Positions 36,462-44,766 of a DNA stretch of 64,000 nt are shown one piece after another. The translations under genes were made by a program, and so were the position numbers. The DNA comes from Mucilaginibacter sp. dw_454 (GTDB lineage Bacteria > Bacteroidota > Bacteroidia > Sphingobacteriales > Sphingobacteriaceae): assembly GCF_018449775.1 (NCBI RefSeq), contig NZ_JAAVVB010000001.1:868001-932000 (forward strand), written 5' to 3'. The notes below the pieces were generated by a model. It made no database searches, was not told where the DNA came from, and saw only the letters and a program-made list of their open reading frames with translations. Every line of letters starts with the position of its first letter. Position 1 is the stretch's first letter.

Positions 36462-37241
36462 CTATCCTAATAGCGGTTTAATTACTTCTTCGAGTTCGTG
36501 CAGCTTCACCATGTTAGGGCCGTCGCTTAGTGCGTTATCCGGATCTGGGTGTGCTTCCATGAAATAACCATCTGCGCCAAATGCTTTAGCGGCCAGGGCC
36601 ATCATAGGTACAAAAGTGCGGTCGCCACCGGTTTTGCCGTTTGCACCGCCGGGCCGTTGTACGGAATGCGTACAATCCATACAAATTGGATAGCCAAATT
36701 TCTTCATATCGTAGATATTTCTGAAATCGACAGCTAAATTATTGTAGCCGTACATGTTGCCACGTTCGGTTAATATTACCTGCTCATTGCCTGCCTCAAC
36801 CACTTTTTGTGCCGGGTAAAACATATCCTGGCCAGAAAGAAACTGTGCTTTTTTAACGTTTACTATTTTACCGGTTTCGGCAGCGGCTACCAGCAAATCA
36901 GTTTGGCGGCATAGAAACGCCGGGATCTGCAAAATATCAACTACCTGTGCAGCGATAGCGGCCTGGTAAGGCTCGTGGATATCGGTAGTAACCGGCAGGT
37001 TAAATTTCTCTTTTACGTTTTGCAGCATCTCCATACCTTTTTCAATACCCGGTCCGCGGTATGAGTGTATAGACGTACGGTTAGCTTTATCGAACGATGA
37101 TTTAAAAATTACTTGTATGGGATACTTCTGCCCTATCTCGGCCACCTTTTCGGCTACCTGGTACAAAAGTTCCTGGTTTTCCATTACACATGGCCCCAAT
37201 ATAAAAAATGGCTTTTGCTTAATGCTATCAAATAATGTCAT
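36462..37241 (-). CDS. kdsA: 3-deoxy-8-phosphooctulonate synthase (Kdo-8-P synthase)
   Basis: A 259-residue enzyme condensing arabinose 5-phosphate with phosphoenolpyruvate to Kdo 8-phosphate. The ATG at 37241 (MTLFDSIKQKPFFILGPCVM) fits the family start; a longer frame would add 14 unlikely residues. Signatures are FKSSFDKANRTSIHSYRGPG, TTDIHEPYQA, QIPAFLCRQTDLL, VKKAQFLSGQDM, CMDCTHSVQRPGG and DGYFMEAHPDPDNALSDGP. The metal-site Cys in ILGPCV suggests the metal-dependent class; this is inferred. It is co-directional with kdsD and divergent from hscB. Confidence 0.97.
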   Translation of the reverse strand: MTLFDSIKQKPFFILGPCVMENQELLYQVAEKVAEIGQKYPIQVIFKSSFDKANRTSIHSYRGPGIEKGMEMLQNVKEKFNLPVTTDIHEPYQAAIAAQVVDILQIPAFLCRQTDLLVAAAETGKIVNVKKAQFLSGQDMFYPAQKVVEAGNEQVILTERGNMYGYNNLAVDFRNIYDMKKFGYPICMDCTHSVQRPGGANGKTGGDRTFVPMMALAAKAFGADGYFMEAHPDPDNALSDGPNMVKLHELEEVIKPLLG

Positions 37242-37306
37242 GCAACAAAGATGAGAAATTTTATGTTTAAGCACTAATTGCATTTTCTTACCGCTAAATT
37301 TGCGCC

Positions 37307-37834
37307 ATGATCAATTACTTTGACTTTTACGCCATCCCGCAATCGTTTAACCCGGATGCCGCCCACTTAAAAAAGAAGTTTTACGAGCTAAGCAAGCAAT
37401 ATCACCCTGATTTTTACGCTAACGAGGACGAGGCTAAACAACAAGAAATACTGGAATTATCTACCCTGAATAACAAAGCCTACCAGACGCTTTCTGACCC
37501 GGCCAGGCGCCTTGAATACATTTTAAAGCTGCGTGGTTTAGTATCAGAAGGTGCAAAACCGCAATTGCCAGCAGATTTTTTAATGGAAATGATGGATGTA
37601 AACGAACGCCTGATGGAAGTTGACAGTGCCGAAGAATTAGGCAGTATAACCGCAGAAGTTCTTGCCGTTGAGGGCGATATGAATGAAGAGCTAAACCAAC
37701 TAACGGCCGACTACGAGCAACTGGACGACATTGCCAAAGAAAGTCGCCTGAACGATATTGCAAATATTTACTACAGACAAAAATATCTGTTGCGAATTAA
37801 AGAGAGTTTAAATACATTTGCATCCCGCTTCTGA
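37307..37834 (+). CDS. hscB: Fe-S cluster co-chaperone HscB
   Basis: A 175-residue J-domain protein that delivers Fe-S scaffold to the HscA chaperone. The J-domain is at ~1-75, with the HPD motif at residues 33-35 (QYHPDFYAN) and AYQTLSDPARRLEYIL; the C-terminal three-helix part binds IscU (PADFLMEMMDVNERLME is characteristic). hscA and the isc/suf genes are not in the window. It starts 65 bp from the divergent kdsA start. A tRNA-Leu gene and a strong terminator follow, so the tRNA may be read from the same transcript. Confidence 0.95.
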   Translation: MINYFDFYAIPQSFNPDAAHLKKKFYELSKQYHPDFYANEDEAKQQEILELSTLNNKAYQTLSDPARRLEYILKLRGLVSEGAKPQLPADFLMEMMDVNERLMEVDSAEELGSITAEVLAVEGDMNEELNQLTADYEQLDDIAKESRLNDIANIYYRQKYLLRIKESLNTFASRF

Positions 37835-37862
37835 GGGTTGAAATACACCAACAGCAAAGCAT

Positions 37863-37942
37863 GCCCAGCTGGCGGAATTGGTAGACGCGCTGGTCTCAAA
37901 CACCTGTGGGAAACCGTGCCGGTTCGACTCCGGCGCTGGGTA
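37863..37942 (+). tRNA. tRNA-Leu, anticodon CAA
   Basis: Acceptor GCCCAGC pairs with GCTGGGT (one G-U), with discriminator A. The anticodon loop CTCAAAC gives CAA (reads UUG). A long variable arm (TGTGGGAAACCGT) and T-loop GTTCGACTCC mark a class II tRNA-Leu. CCA is not encoded. Confidence 0.95.
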
Positions 37943-37946
37943 CGGG

Positions 37947-37990
37947 TAAAAAACCGTATGTCCAATGTATGTTGGATATACGGTTTTTTT
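37947..37990 (+). terminator. Terminator after hscB and tRNA-Leu
   Basis: Stem AAAAACCGTATGTCCAA / TTGGATATACGGTTTTT with one mismatch, loop TGTATG region, then a run of T. Confidence 0.9.
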
Positions 37991-38282
37991 GTTATTGATG
38001 CAATCATGCCGCATCAATAAGAGATGCGAAACAGGAGCTATCCAATAAGCAGCAACAATCGGGTTAGTTAAATTCACGCATGCCTATTTCTTTAACCTAT
38101 TTAAAATGTTGATGGGTGTATCCCATAGTTACCCGCCCAATGCCACATAACACTGCATGCTATAAGCATAAGTTTTTTCATCACCCTTAGTTTTTAATAT
38201 CCAGCCGCGCTATTGTTTTTTAGCCTTTTACATAAACGGAGATTGTAGGAGTGAGATGTAAAATCATAGACTCGTTATCAGG
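37991..38282. other. Intergenic region with one short palindrome
   Basis: About 290 bp between the tRNA-Leu terminator and the serine hydrolase stop. TTATTGATGC / GCATCAATAA (37993-38022) forms a short inverted repeat. No ORF, RNA gene or recognisable element is otherwise seen. Confidence 0.5.
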
Positions 38283-39830
38283 CTAATTCGTAAACGCAGG
38301 AATTAAATAACTGGTCATCATTTGGTCGACCTGGGGATGAGCATAGGGCATATTGTAGGCGGTTGCGGTGATCACGATAACGAGCGGCTGGTCTTTGAAG
38401 ATATAAACCTTGCTGCCGCCGTTGCCGGCACAATACCAGGTCTCGTAATTTTTGTTGCCTGCCGCATAGGTTTTATTCCAAAAAAGATACCCATAAAACT
38501 CATTCGGTCTGCCGGGTAATGGTAATTGTTTGCTCAATAACCGAGCGACCCATGCAGCTGGGATCAATTGTTTTCCGTTCCATAGCCCGCCGTTTTTGTA
38601 GAGCTGGCCAAATTTTGCATTATCTAGTGACGATAAGGCCAGGCCTCCTGCCGTGTTGACCACTTTTTGCGGGGTATATTGCCACTGATATTTGCTGATG
38701 CCAAGCGGCTTAAAAAGTTTCTTGTCAGCAAACTTTTCCAGTCCTCCGGGAACGCAGTTGTTCAGGATATCCCCCAACACTACAACACCGGCGGTAAAAT
38801 AGTCCCATTGTTTGCCATTGGTTTTCGCACTGTCCATCGGCAGATCCAAAGCGAACCTGACCCAGTTAGCCGCAGGGTACATGTTTTCTTCGTTACCCGG
38901 TGAGTCCTGGTTGTCATCGGAACCTTTAAAAGCCGAACTCATGCTCAGCAGGTCGCTGATCTTCACACTATCCTTTTTGGCGGAATAATGAGCATAAGAT
39001 CGCAGGTTGTAAAAGTCTTTCAGCTTTTGGCGCTCGTTTTTAATATAATGGTCTCTGATGGCTATGCCCATCAATGCCGAGGTATAGGATTTGCTTGCGG
39101 AGCGGGTATTGTGTAAAGTTCTGCGATCCGCGCCGTTAAAATATTCTTCCAGTAAAAGTTTTCCATTTTTGATCACCACGACGCTGGTGATCTTTTTCAG
39201 GTCGTGGTGAAGGATAGCCCGGTTCATTTTTTTGATGAGCTCCCGATCATATTTTGCATTGGAAAGCGGCCAACTGCTGCCCGCAACGACCGGCTGTATG
39301 GCAGTCTGCGCATCTGTAACGTTTGGCTTAATGATATTCAGTTTGGTTTGCCCTGTTGCTATTATAGGACCGGTAATTACCGAATCCAAACGGAGATAGG
39401 GCCTTATCTCGATCCTGAGGTCATGTGTACCTTCGGTCAGCGCTGCCTCTCCGCCCCTTAACGTGAACCGCATCCAAAGGAACCTTCCCCAGGAATCTTC
39501 ATCTGTATTGGAAACCAGGGGAACGCGAAAGTTTGTTTGCGTCTTTTTTTGCTCCGGCGTCCCGGCGCCCGCATTTAAGTTTTCGGTATAGACTAACTTG
39601 CCGTCGGCATAAAAGGCGAACTGAAAGTTGCCCTTTCTGGCTAAACCGTTTATATCCATCGTGGGCGCCAACGGCTGTAAATAAGTAGTTAATGGTCTTT
39701 GCATCCTGACCCGCATGTCAAAAGCAGTGGTATCGGTGATGTCCGTCTTGCTCAACGTAATGGTATCCCTGGTCTGCCCGAAGGACCGGAAAGTTATTAT
39801 TAATAAAATGATCGTGTAAATTCTTTTCAT
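38283..39830 (-). CDS. Secreted serine hydrolase (class C beta-lactamase-like)
   Basis: A 515-residue protein from the ATG at 39830, with signal peptide MKRIYTIILLIITFRSFGQ. Residues ~25-190 form an extra N-terminal beta-rich domain; the serine beta-lactamase/esterase-like domain follows. Its SxxK motif is SASK in NTRSASKSYTSALMG (~246), and the Tyr motif is probably DYFTAG. The C-terminal pocket has WYCAGNGGSKVYIF. Members are esterases, peptidases or penicillin-binding relatives, rarely true beta-lactamases. It starts 43 bp after the AraC regulator gene on the same strand and is probably controlled by it. Confidence 0.88.
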   Translation of the reverse strand: MKRIYTIILLIITFRSFGQTRDTITLSKTDITDTTAFDMRVRMQRPLTTYLQPLAPTMDINGLARKGNFQFAFYADGKLVYTENLNAGAGTPEQKKTQTNFRVPLVSNTDEDSWGRFLWMRFTLRGGEAALTEGTHDLRIEIRPYLRLDSVITGPIIATGQTKLNIIKPNVTDAQTAIQPVVAGSSWPLSNAKYDRELIKKMNRAILHHDLKKITSVVVIKNGKLLLEEYFNGADRRTLHNTRSASKSYTSALMGIAIRDHYIKNERQKLKDFYNLRSYAHYSAKKDSVKISDLLSMSSAFKGSDDNQDSPGNEENMYPAANWVRFALDLPMDSAKTNGKQWDYFTAGVVVLGDILNNCVPGGLEKFADKKLFKPLGISKYQWQYTPQKVVNTAGGLALSSLDNAKFGQLYKNGGLWNGKQLIPAAWVARLLSKQLPLPGRPNEFYGYLFWNKTYAAGNKNYETWYCAGNGGSKVYIFKDQPLVIVITATAYNMPYAHPQVDQMMTSYLIPAFTN

Positions 39831-39873
39831 AGGGTAAAAGTAAACAAGCAAAATCCTATAAAATAGAACAGGA

Positions 39874-40647
39874 TTAACTTATCAGTAGCTTCCGGTACAC
39901 CGAGGGAGTGGTACCAACGACCGACTTAAAGCAGCGAATAAAATGGCTCTGGTCGGCAAAGCCGCAGTGTATTGCGATCCTGGTCAGTGATAACCTGGTG
40001 TCAGGTAGCAGCGCCAATGCCTGTTCCACCTTGATCTTCCTAAGATATTCGCCCAGCGTGCAACCGAGGTATTTAGCGGACATCCGCGATATATGGACCG
40101 GGTGCAGACCTAACTCCTGCGACAACTGATCCAATGATAGAAGACGCTCCTCATGAAGGATCTCTTTTAAACGCGGCACCCATCCAATCTTGGGGAGGTC
40201 ACCGGCTAGTATCCGTAATAAAAGATCGTCGATGGACAAGCTGCTGTCATGATCATTCAGTTTCAGTTCGCTGAAAAGCCGGTAGAATATGAGCTTACTT
40301 TGCGTATGATCGATCTTTAAGCTGCCTTCCATGCTGCGCAGGTCAAACCGCTGGAACCATTTTTCTTCTATCTCAATGTGAAAACCGCGGGTAAAACCAT
40401 CGGGCTTTTGATTATAATGCGGCTCCTGGTGATGATGATATAATAAAGTACCCGGCGAACAATATACCAGCCCTTTCTGATTGCCTTCCAATACAGCGCC
40501 CTGCAAAATAAAGGTGAAATAAGCATGTTCATGGTAATGCCAGTCCACGTAAGGATGGGTATAGACCGTATCGGTAAGTATCAGGCCATCCAGCCTTAAA
40601 ACCTGATCTGTGTCACCAAAAAACTCGCCTGTTTTCAATTGTCGCAT
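39874..40647 (-). CDS. AraC family transcriptional regulator
   Basis: A 257-residue regulator. The N-terminal cupin-like sensing domain (~1-120) has VDWHYHEHAYFTFILQGAVL and YHHHQEPHYNQKP; the C-terminal HTH pair (~160-255) has LSLDQLSQELGLHPVHISRM and RIAIHCGFADQSHFIRCFKS with VVGTTPSVYRK. The histidine-rich pocket may bind a sugar or metal. It is read in the same direction as the serine hydrolase immediately downstream, its likely target. The region upstream is a 335-bp gap shared with the divergent DUF6660 and TonB receptor genes. Confidence 0.93.
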   Translation of the reverse strand: MRQLKTGEFFGDTDQVLRLDGLILTDTVYTHPYVDWHYHEHAYFTFILQGAVLEGNQKGLVYCSPGTLLYHHHQEPHYNQKPDGFTRGFHIEIEEKWFQRFDLRSMEGSLKIDHTQSKLIFYRLFSELKLNDHDSSLSIDDLLLRILAGDLPKIGWVPRLKEILHEERLLSLDQLSQELGLHPVHISRMSAKYLGCTLGEYLRKIKVEQALALLPDTRLSLTRIAIHCGFADQSHFIRCFKSVVGTTPSVYRKLLIS

Positions 40648-40982
40648 AACGATTAGATAGGGCCTGCGAAAATTAGTTACAAAGGCAATTTGGGTTCTTG
40701 ATCGATAAAACAGAAATAGTTTTTAAGTCCTAGACAAGCATTCAGAGAACTACGTGTCTTCGACTATATGATATTGATCTTAAAGTAGGTATCGACCTGT
40801 GTTATCTCGCGAAGAGCTAAAAAGTTCGACATCGGTTAAGTCTATTCCTACTTAGGAACACTTAAAGATCCAGCTCAGCTTCAAGCAATTGAGCGGGGGT
40901 TTTTGAATACTATTTTTAACTTTCCTGGTAACGAAAATTCCTCTTCATCCATTTTTGTAATAATGATTAATAACTTTACCCC
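40648..40982. other. Long divergent intergenic region
   Basis: A 335-bp gap between the AraC regulator (-) and the DUF6660 gene (+). Around 40872-40912, GCTCA and TGAGC form a short stem followed by GGGGGTTTTT, a poor terminator-like site. No promoter motif is clear and no gene fragment could be recognised. Confidence 0.4.
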
Positions 40983-41300
40983 GTGAAATTACTCTGCCTG
41001 ATATTATCTGTTTATGTCATTCTGCTTTCAACAAAGCCATGTTGCGCGGATAATGATTGCCAGCGAAAAACAGCTACAAAAAAGGAACAAGCAGATAAGT
41101 CTCCCACTAAAGAAAAAGAATGTCCCGGTTGTTCGCCATTTTTTACCTGTGGTTCATGCGTTGGTTTTATCGTTTGCAAACTGCTAACAATCAACTTTCC
41201 GATTGTTGCTAAAAACCATAAAACTTATCATCTTGCCTATCAGCAACCTTACATCGAAAAAATAAGTCTTTCTATTTGGCTTCCTCCTAAGATAAGTTAA
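40983..41300 (+). CDS. DUF6660-like small cysteine-rich exported protein
   Basis: A 105-residue protein with a GTG start and signal peptide (MKLLCLILSVYVILLSTKP). The mature part is rich in Cys and Lys: CCADNDCQRK, then KECPGCSPFFTCGSCVGF, seven or eight cysteines in fifty residues. This resembles DUF6660, a Bacteroidota family usually encoded just before a TonB-dependent receptor, as here (57 bp). The cysteine pairs (CPGC, CGSC) suggest metal binding, so a metal-uptake or metal-defence role for the pair is inferred. Confidence 0.7.
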   Translation: MKLLCLILSVYVILLSTKPCCADNDCQRKTATKKEQADKSPTKEKECPGCSPFFTCGSCVGFIVCKLLTINFPIVAKNHKTYHLAYQQPYIEKISLSIWLPPKIS

Positions 41301-41357
41301 TACGATTTTATAGCCCAATGGCTGAATTTTTCTGTTTTAACTTAATTATATACTATA

Positions 41358-43544
41358 ATGAAAAAAATAACCGTGCTTATCACAGCACTGCTTTATACTG
41401 CTATAGCCTATTCTCAAAATATATACAAGGCGATGATTAAGGACGCCAAAACAAACGAAACTTTGATTGGCGCAACTGCATCTATTCAAAGCACCTCTAT
41501 CGGTGCTTCATCTGATACCGCCGGATTAATCACGCTTATCAAAATCCCTAACGGCAAGCAGGTCATCCGGTTTAGTTACGTAGGTTATGAAACCCGGCTG
41601 GATACCTTGACTTTTCCGTTAACACAAACCGGGCCTACGCTGATCTTATTGCACTCAGCGGGCAAAGGTGACGGCCAGGAACTGGAAACTGTGGTGATTG
41701 GAGCCACTCGAAGCAGCCGGACGATTGCCAACATCCCCACCCGTGTTGAAGTAATATCCGGTGATGAACTGGATGAAAAAGGGAATATGAAACCCGGCGA
41801 TATACGCATGATGCTGGCCGAAAGTACAGGTATTCAAACCCAGCAAACATCTGCTACGAGTGGCAACTCCAGTATTCGCATACAAGGGTTAGATGGTAAA
41901 TATACGCAGATCATCCGCGATGGTTTTCCGCTATATTCTGGTTTTTCGGGCGGCTTGGGATTATTGCAGATAGCACCGTTGGATTTAAAACAAGTGGAGG
42001 TAATTAAAGGTTCATCTTCTACCTTATCTGGCGGTGGCGCTATTGCCGGTTTAGTTAACCTTGTATCTAAAACACCTACTAACGAACGACACCTGGACTT
42101 TCTGTTAAATGGTAACTCCGCATTGGGACTAGATGCCAGTGGTTTCTATTCACAGAAGTTTGACAAGACTGGTACAACTGTTTATGCGGCCTATAATCAT
42201 GGGACGCCTTATGACCCAGCGGACATCGGCCTTTCTGCCATACCGCGTTACAACCGCTACACTTTAAACCCCAAACTGTTTTTTTACCTTGATAAGAATA
42301 CCACTTTAATTACGGGTATCAATGCTACGGTTGAAAACCGCATTGGTGGCGATATGCAATACCTCAAAGGTGATGGCGATGCCCAGCATTCTTACTATGA
42401 GTTAAACAAAACCGGGCGTTATAGTTCACAGGTAGAACTTAACCATAAATTAGACGATAAAGAAAAACTGACTATTAAAAATAGCGTCAGCTATTTTGAC
42501 CGCAGCATCAATTTGCCGGGCTATCGCTTTTCAGGTGTACAAATTTCTACTTATAGCGAAGCCAATTATGCTTATAATGGTGAAAAAATAGATTGGGTGG
42601 CGGGTTTGAACTACTTAACTGATAATTTTAACGAAGATCAAAACAGCAGTTTTCCTTTACGCAGCTACAATTACAATACGATTGGCGCATTTGTCCAAAA
42701 TACCTGGAACGTTACCGATAAATTTATTCTGGAATCCGGGTTAAGGGGCGATTATCATAATGAATATGGCGTTTTCATATTGCCACGCATTTCAGGCTTG
42801 TATAAGATCAATTCGCATTTCTCTACCCGTTTGGGTGGTGGTTTAGGTTATAAAGCCCCTACTGTATTTACCGAAGATGCAGAACGCGTCGAGTTCAGAA
42901 ACGTTCTGCCGATAGATGTCGTAAACACAAAAGCCGAACGTTCTTATGGCGCAAATTATGATATTACTTACCGGACTGGCTTATTTAATGACCAGATTAG
43001 TTTTAGCATCAATCAGCTATTCTTTTATACCCGGATTAATAACCCCATTATATTGACCCCATTGGCTAATGGCGACCTGCAATATCTTCAACCGCAGGGC
43101 GATCTGAATACAAAGGGAATGGAAACCAATGTTAAATTAACTTATGGAAACTTTAAGCTATTCCTGGGCTATACACTGGCTGACGTGATGCAGCATACCG
43201 ACAACACCATTTCTACTTATCCCCTGGTTTCTAAGAACAGGTTGAATAATGTGCTGATTTATGAGGTCGAGGATAAATTCAAGATCGGCGCGGAAGCTTA
43301 CTATTTCAGCCCGCAGCTATTAAATGACGGTACGACCGGGAGGGGGTATTGGACGGCGGGGCTAATGGCCGAAAAAATATGGGAACGATTTTCGCTGTTT
43401 GTTAATTTTGAGAACTTAACAGATACAAGGCAAACTAAGTTTGGGGCTATTTATACAGGCAGTATTACTAACCCAGACTTCAAAGACATTTATGCGCCGC
43501 TGGATGGCTTCGTGGTGAACGGTGGTATTAAGTTTAAATTATAA
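41358..43544 (+). CDS. TonB-dependent outer-membrane receptor with carboxypeptidase-like domain
   Basis: A 728-residue receptor with a signal peptide ending AIAYSQ. An N-terminal carboxypeptidase-like regulatory domain (~22-105) is followed by a plug (~112-235: NIPTRVEVISGDELDEKGN, SIRIQGLDGKYTQIIRDGFP and VIKGSSSTLSGGGAIAGLVN) and a barrel ending VVNGGIKFKL. It lacks the length of a SusC protein, and no SusD follows. With the cysteine-rich DUF6660 protein upstream it is more likely a metal or siderophore-type transporter than a glycan one. A terminator follows. Confidence 0.9.
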   Translation: MKKITVLITALLYTAIAYSQNIYKAMIKDAKTNETLIGATASIQSTSIGASSDTAGLITLIKIPNGKQVIRFSYVGYETRLDTLTFPLTQTGPTLILLHSAGKGDGQELETVVIGATRSSRTIANIPTRVEVISGDELDEKGNMKPGDIRMMLAESTGIQTQQTSATSGNSSIRIQGLDGKYTQIIRDGFPLYSGFSGGLGLLQIAPLDLKQVEVIKGSSSTLSGGGAIAGLVNLVSKTPTNERHLDFLLNGNSALGLDASGFYSQKFDKTGTTVYAAYNHGTPYDPADIGLSAIPRYNRYTLNPKLFFYLDKNTTLITGINATVENRIGGDMQYLKGDGDAQHSYYELNKTGRYSSQVELNHKLDDKEKLTIKNSVSYFDRSINLPGYRFSGVQISTYSEANYAYNGEKIDWVAGLNYLTDNFNEDQNSSFPLRSYNYNTIGAFVQNTWNVTDKFILESGLRGDYHNEYGVFILPRISGLYKINSHFSTRLGGGLGYKAPTVFTEDAERVEFRNVLPIDVVNTKAERSYGANYDITYRTGLFNDQISFSINQLFFYTRINNPIILTPLANGDLQYLQPQGDLNTKGMETNVKLTYGNFKLFLGYTLADVMQHTDNTISTYPLVSKNRLNNVLIYEVEDKFKIGAEAYYFSPQLLNDGTTGRGYWTAGLMAEKIWERFSLFVNFENLTDTRQTKFGAIYTGSITNPDFKDIYAPLDGFVVNGGIKFKL

Positions 43545-43587
43545 TAGTGAGTCGTTATTAAATTAAAAATAGGGAATCATAAACACA

Positions 43588-43617
43588 AAGCCCCGACATT
43601 TCTATCGGGGCTTTTTT
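43588..43617 (+). terminator. Terminator after TonB receptor gene
   Basis: Stem AAAGCCCCGA / TCGGGGCTTT with loop CATTTCTA and a T-run, 43 bp after the stop. Confidence 0.9.
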
Positions 43618-43705
43618 ATTTTTGATAATGGCGTCTGAACAACTTTATGACAATTCAACTGTATAAATAGAAATGCTTTGGATGTATTTATTAAAAACTA
43701 AAAAA

Positions 43706-44158
43706 ATGACAAAAAACAATTTGCTAAGAATGGATAATGTCGGCATCGTTGTAGAATCACTTGATGACGCTATTTCGTTTTTCTCAGAGATAGGCTTGAA
43801 GCTTGAAGGTCGGATGACCGTTGAAGGAGAATGGGCCGGTCGTGTTACCGGACTTGGTGCTCAGTGTGTAGAGATTGCCATGATGGTTACTCCTGATGGT
43901 CACAGTCGGCTTGAACTTTCGAAATTTATCAAACCTGCTACTATATCAGACCATCGGGCCGCGCCTGTTAACGCCCTGGGTTATTTACGTCCAATGTTCG
44001 CTGTTAAAGACATTGACGAAATGGTATCCAGGCTAATCAAGCATGGTGCCCAACTCGTTGGAGAAATAGTTCAATATCAGAACTCGTACCGGCTATGCTA
44101 TATTCGGGGAACCGAAGGACTTCTTATCGGGCTGGCAGAAGAAATTGGCAACAAATGA
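43706..44158 (+). CDS. VOC (glyoxalase/bleomycin-resistance) family protein
   Basis: A 150-residue protein from the internal ATG at 43706 (MTKNNLLRMDNVGIVVESLD); the longer frame from 43673 lacks support. It has the paired beta-alpha-beta-beta-beta modules of the vicinal oxygen chelate fold, with GIVVESLDDAISFFSEIGL and, in the second half, PMFAVKDIDEMVSRLIKHGA. The substrate is unknown; the family includes glyoxalases, dioxygenases and drug-binding proteins. Its neighbour 180 bp downstream is the Arr rifampin transferase, but co-regulation is not shown. Confidence 0.88.
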   Translation: MTKNNLLRMDNVGIVVESLDDAISFFSEIGLKLEGRMTVEGEWAGRVTGLGAQCVEIAMMVTPDGHSRLELSKFIKPATISDHRAAPVNALGYLRPMFAVKDIDEMVSRLIKHGAQLVGEIVQYQNSYRLCYIRGTEGLLIGLAEEIGNK

Positions 44159-44337
44159 GTAAAAGCAGTACATAGCTTTTTCCAAAGATTATATAATGGT
44201 GTACGGAGTTTCTTGTTCGTTGTAAGGATAACGTCGATATTTTGGTTATAGTACGTTTTTAAAAATATAGTTAAAAACCTTATTTTTAGATTATTACATA
44301 TTATATTTTTGACTTTAAAACCAATAAAAAACAAGCC

Positions 44338-44766
44338 ATGAACGAACAAAACGAAACCAACATTAACCTTAACGAACAACAATTTTTCCACGGTACAAAG
44401 GCGCAATTAAAAATCGGCGACTTAATTAGCCCAGGTTTTAACTCAAACTTCGGCAAACAGAATGTAGCGAAATACGTTTACCTGACAGCTACGCTGGATG
44501 CCGCAACCTGGGGAGCCGAGCTTGCTTTGGGCGAAGAGCCCGGCAGAATTTATATTGTTAAACCAACAGGTGCCTTTGAGGATGATCCTAACTTGACGGA
44601 TAAAAAATATCCCGGAAACATTACTAAGTCATACCGCACCAAAGAACCACTTTTAATTATTGGTGAAGTTATAGACTGGCAAGGGCACGATCCTGAACGG
44701 CTTCAGGCAATGAGGGATAATGTTGCTCGAATTAGACAATTGGGTATTGAGGCCATTGAGGATTAA
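44338..44766 (+). CDS. arr: NAD+-rifampin ADP-ribosyltransferase (Arr)
   Basis: A 142-residue enzyme that ADP-ribosylates and so inactivates rifamycins. All family blocks are present: QQFFHGTKAQLKIGDLI (residues ~14-30), VYLTATLDAATWGAELALGE (~47-66), GRIYIVKPTGAFEDDPNLTD and PGNITKSYRTKEPLLIIGEV, ending near the family's usual length. TATTTTTG at 44304-44311 resembles the -7 element, though no clear -33 is seen. There are no mobile elements or integrons around it; a chromosomal copy in a soil bacterium is usual. It is convergent with the peroxidase gene, the two stop codons overlapping by three bases at TTAA. Confidence 0.93.
   Translation: MNEQNETNINLNEQQFFHGTKAQLKIGDLISPGFNSNFGKQNVAKYVYLTATLDAATWGAELALGEEPGRIYIVKPTGAFEDDPNLTDKKYPGNITKSYRTKEPLLIIGEVIDWQGHDPERLQAMRDNVARIRQLGIEAIED

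Noticed and set aside
37295..37302. TAAATTTG as the hscB promoter
   Set aside because: It would start transcription at the start codon itself and has no -33 element at the right spacing.
41585..41885. Overlapping ORFs on the minus strand in the TonB receptor gene
   Set aside because: These are shadow frames of a clearly coding region.
44338..44766. arr as part of a mobile resistance cassette
   Set aside because: No integrase, attC site, transposase or flanking repeats are seen.
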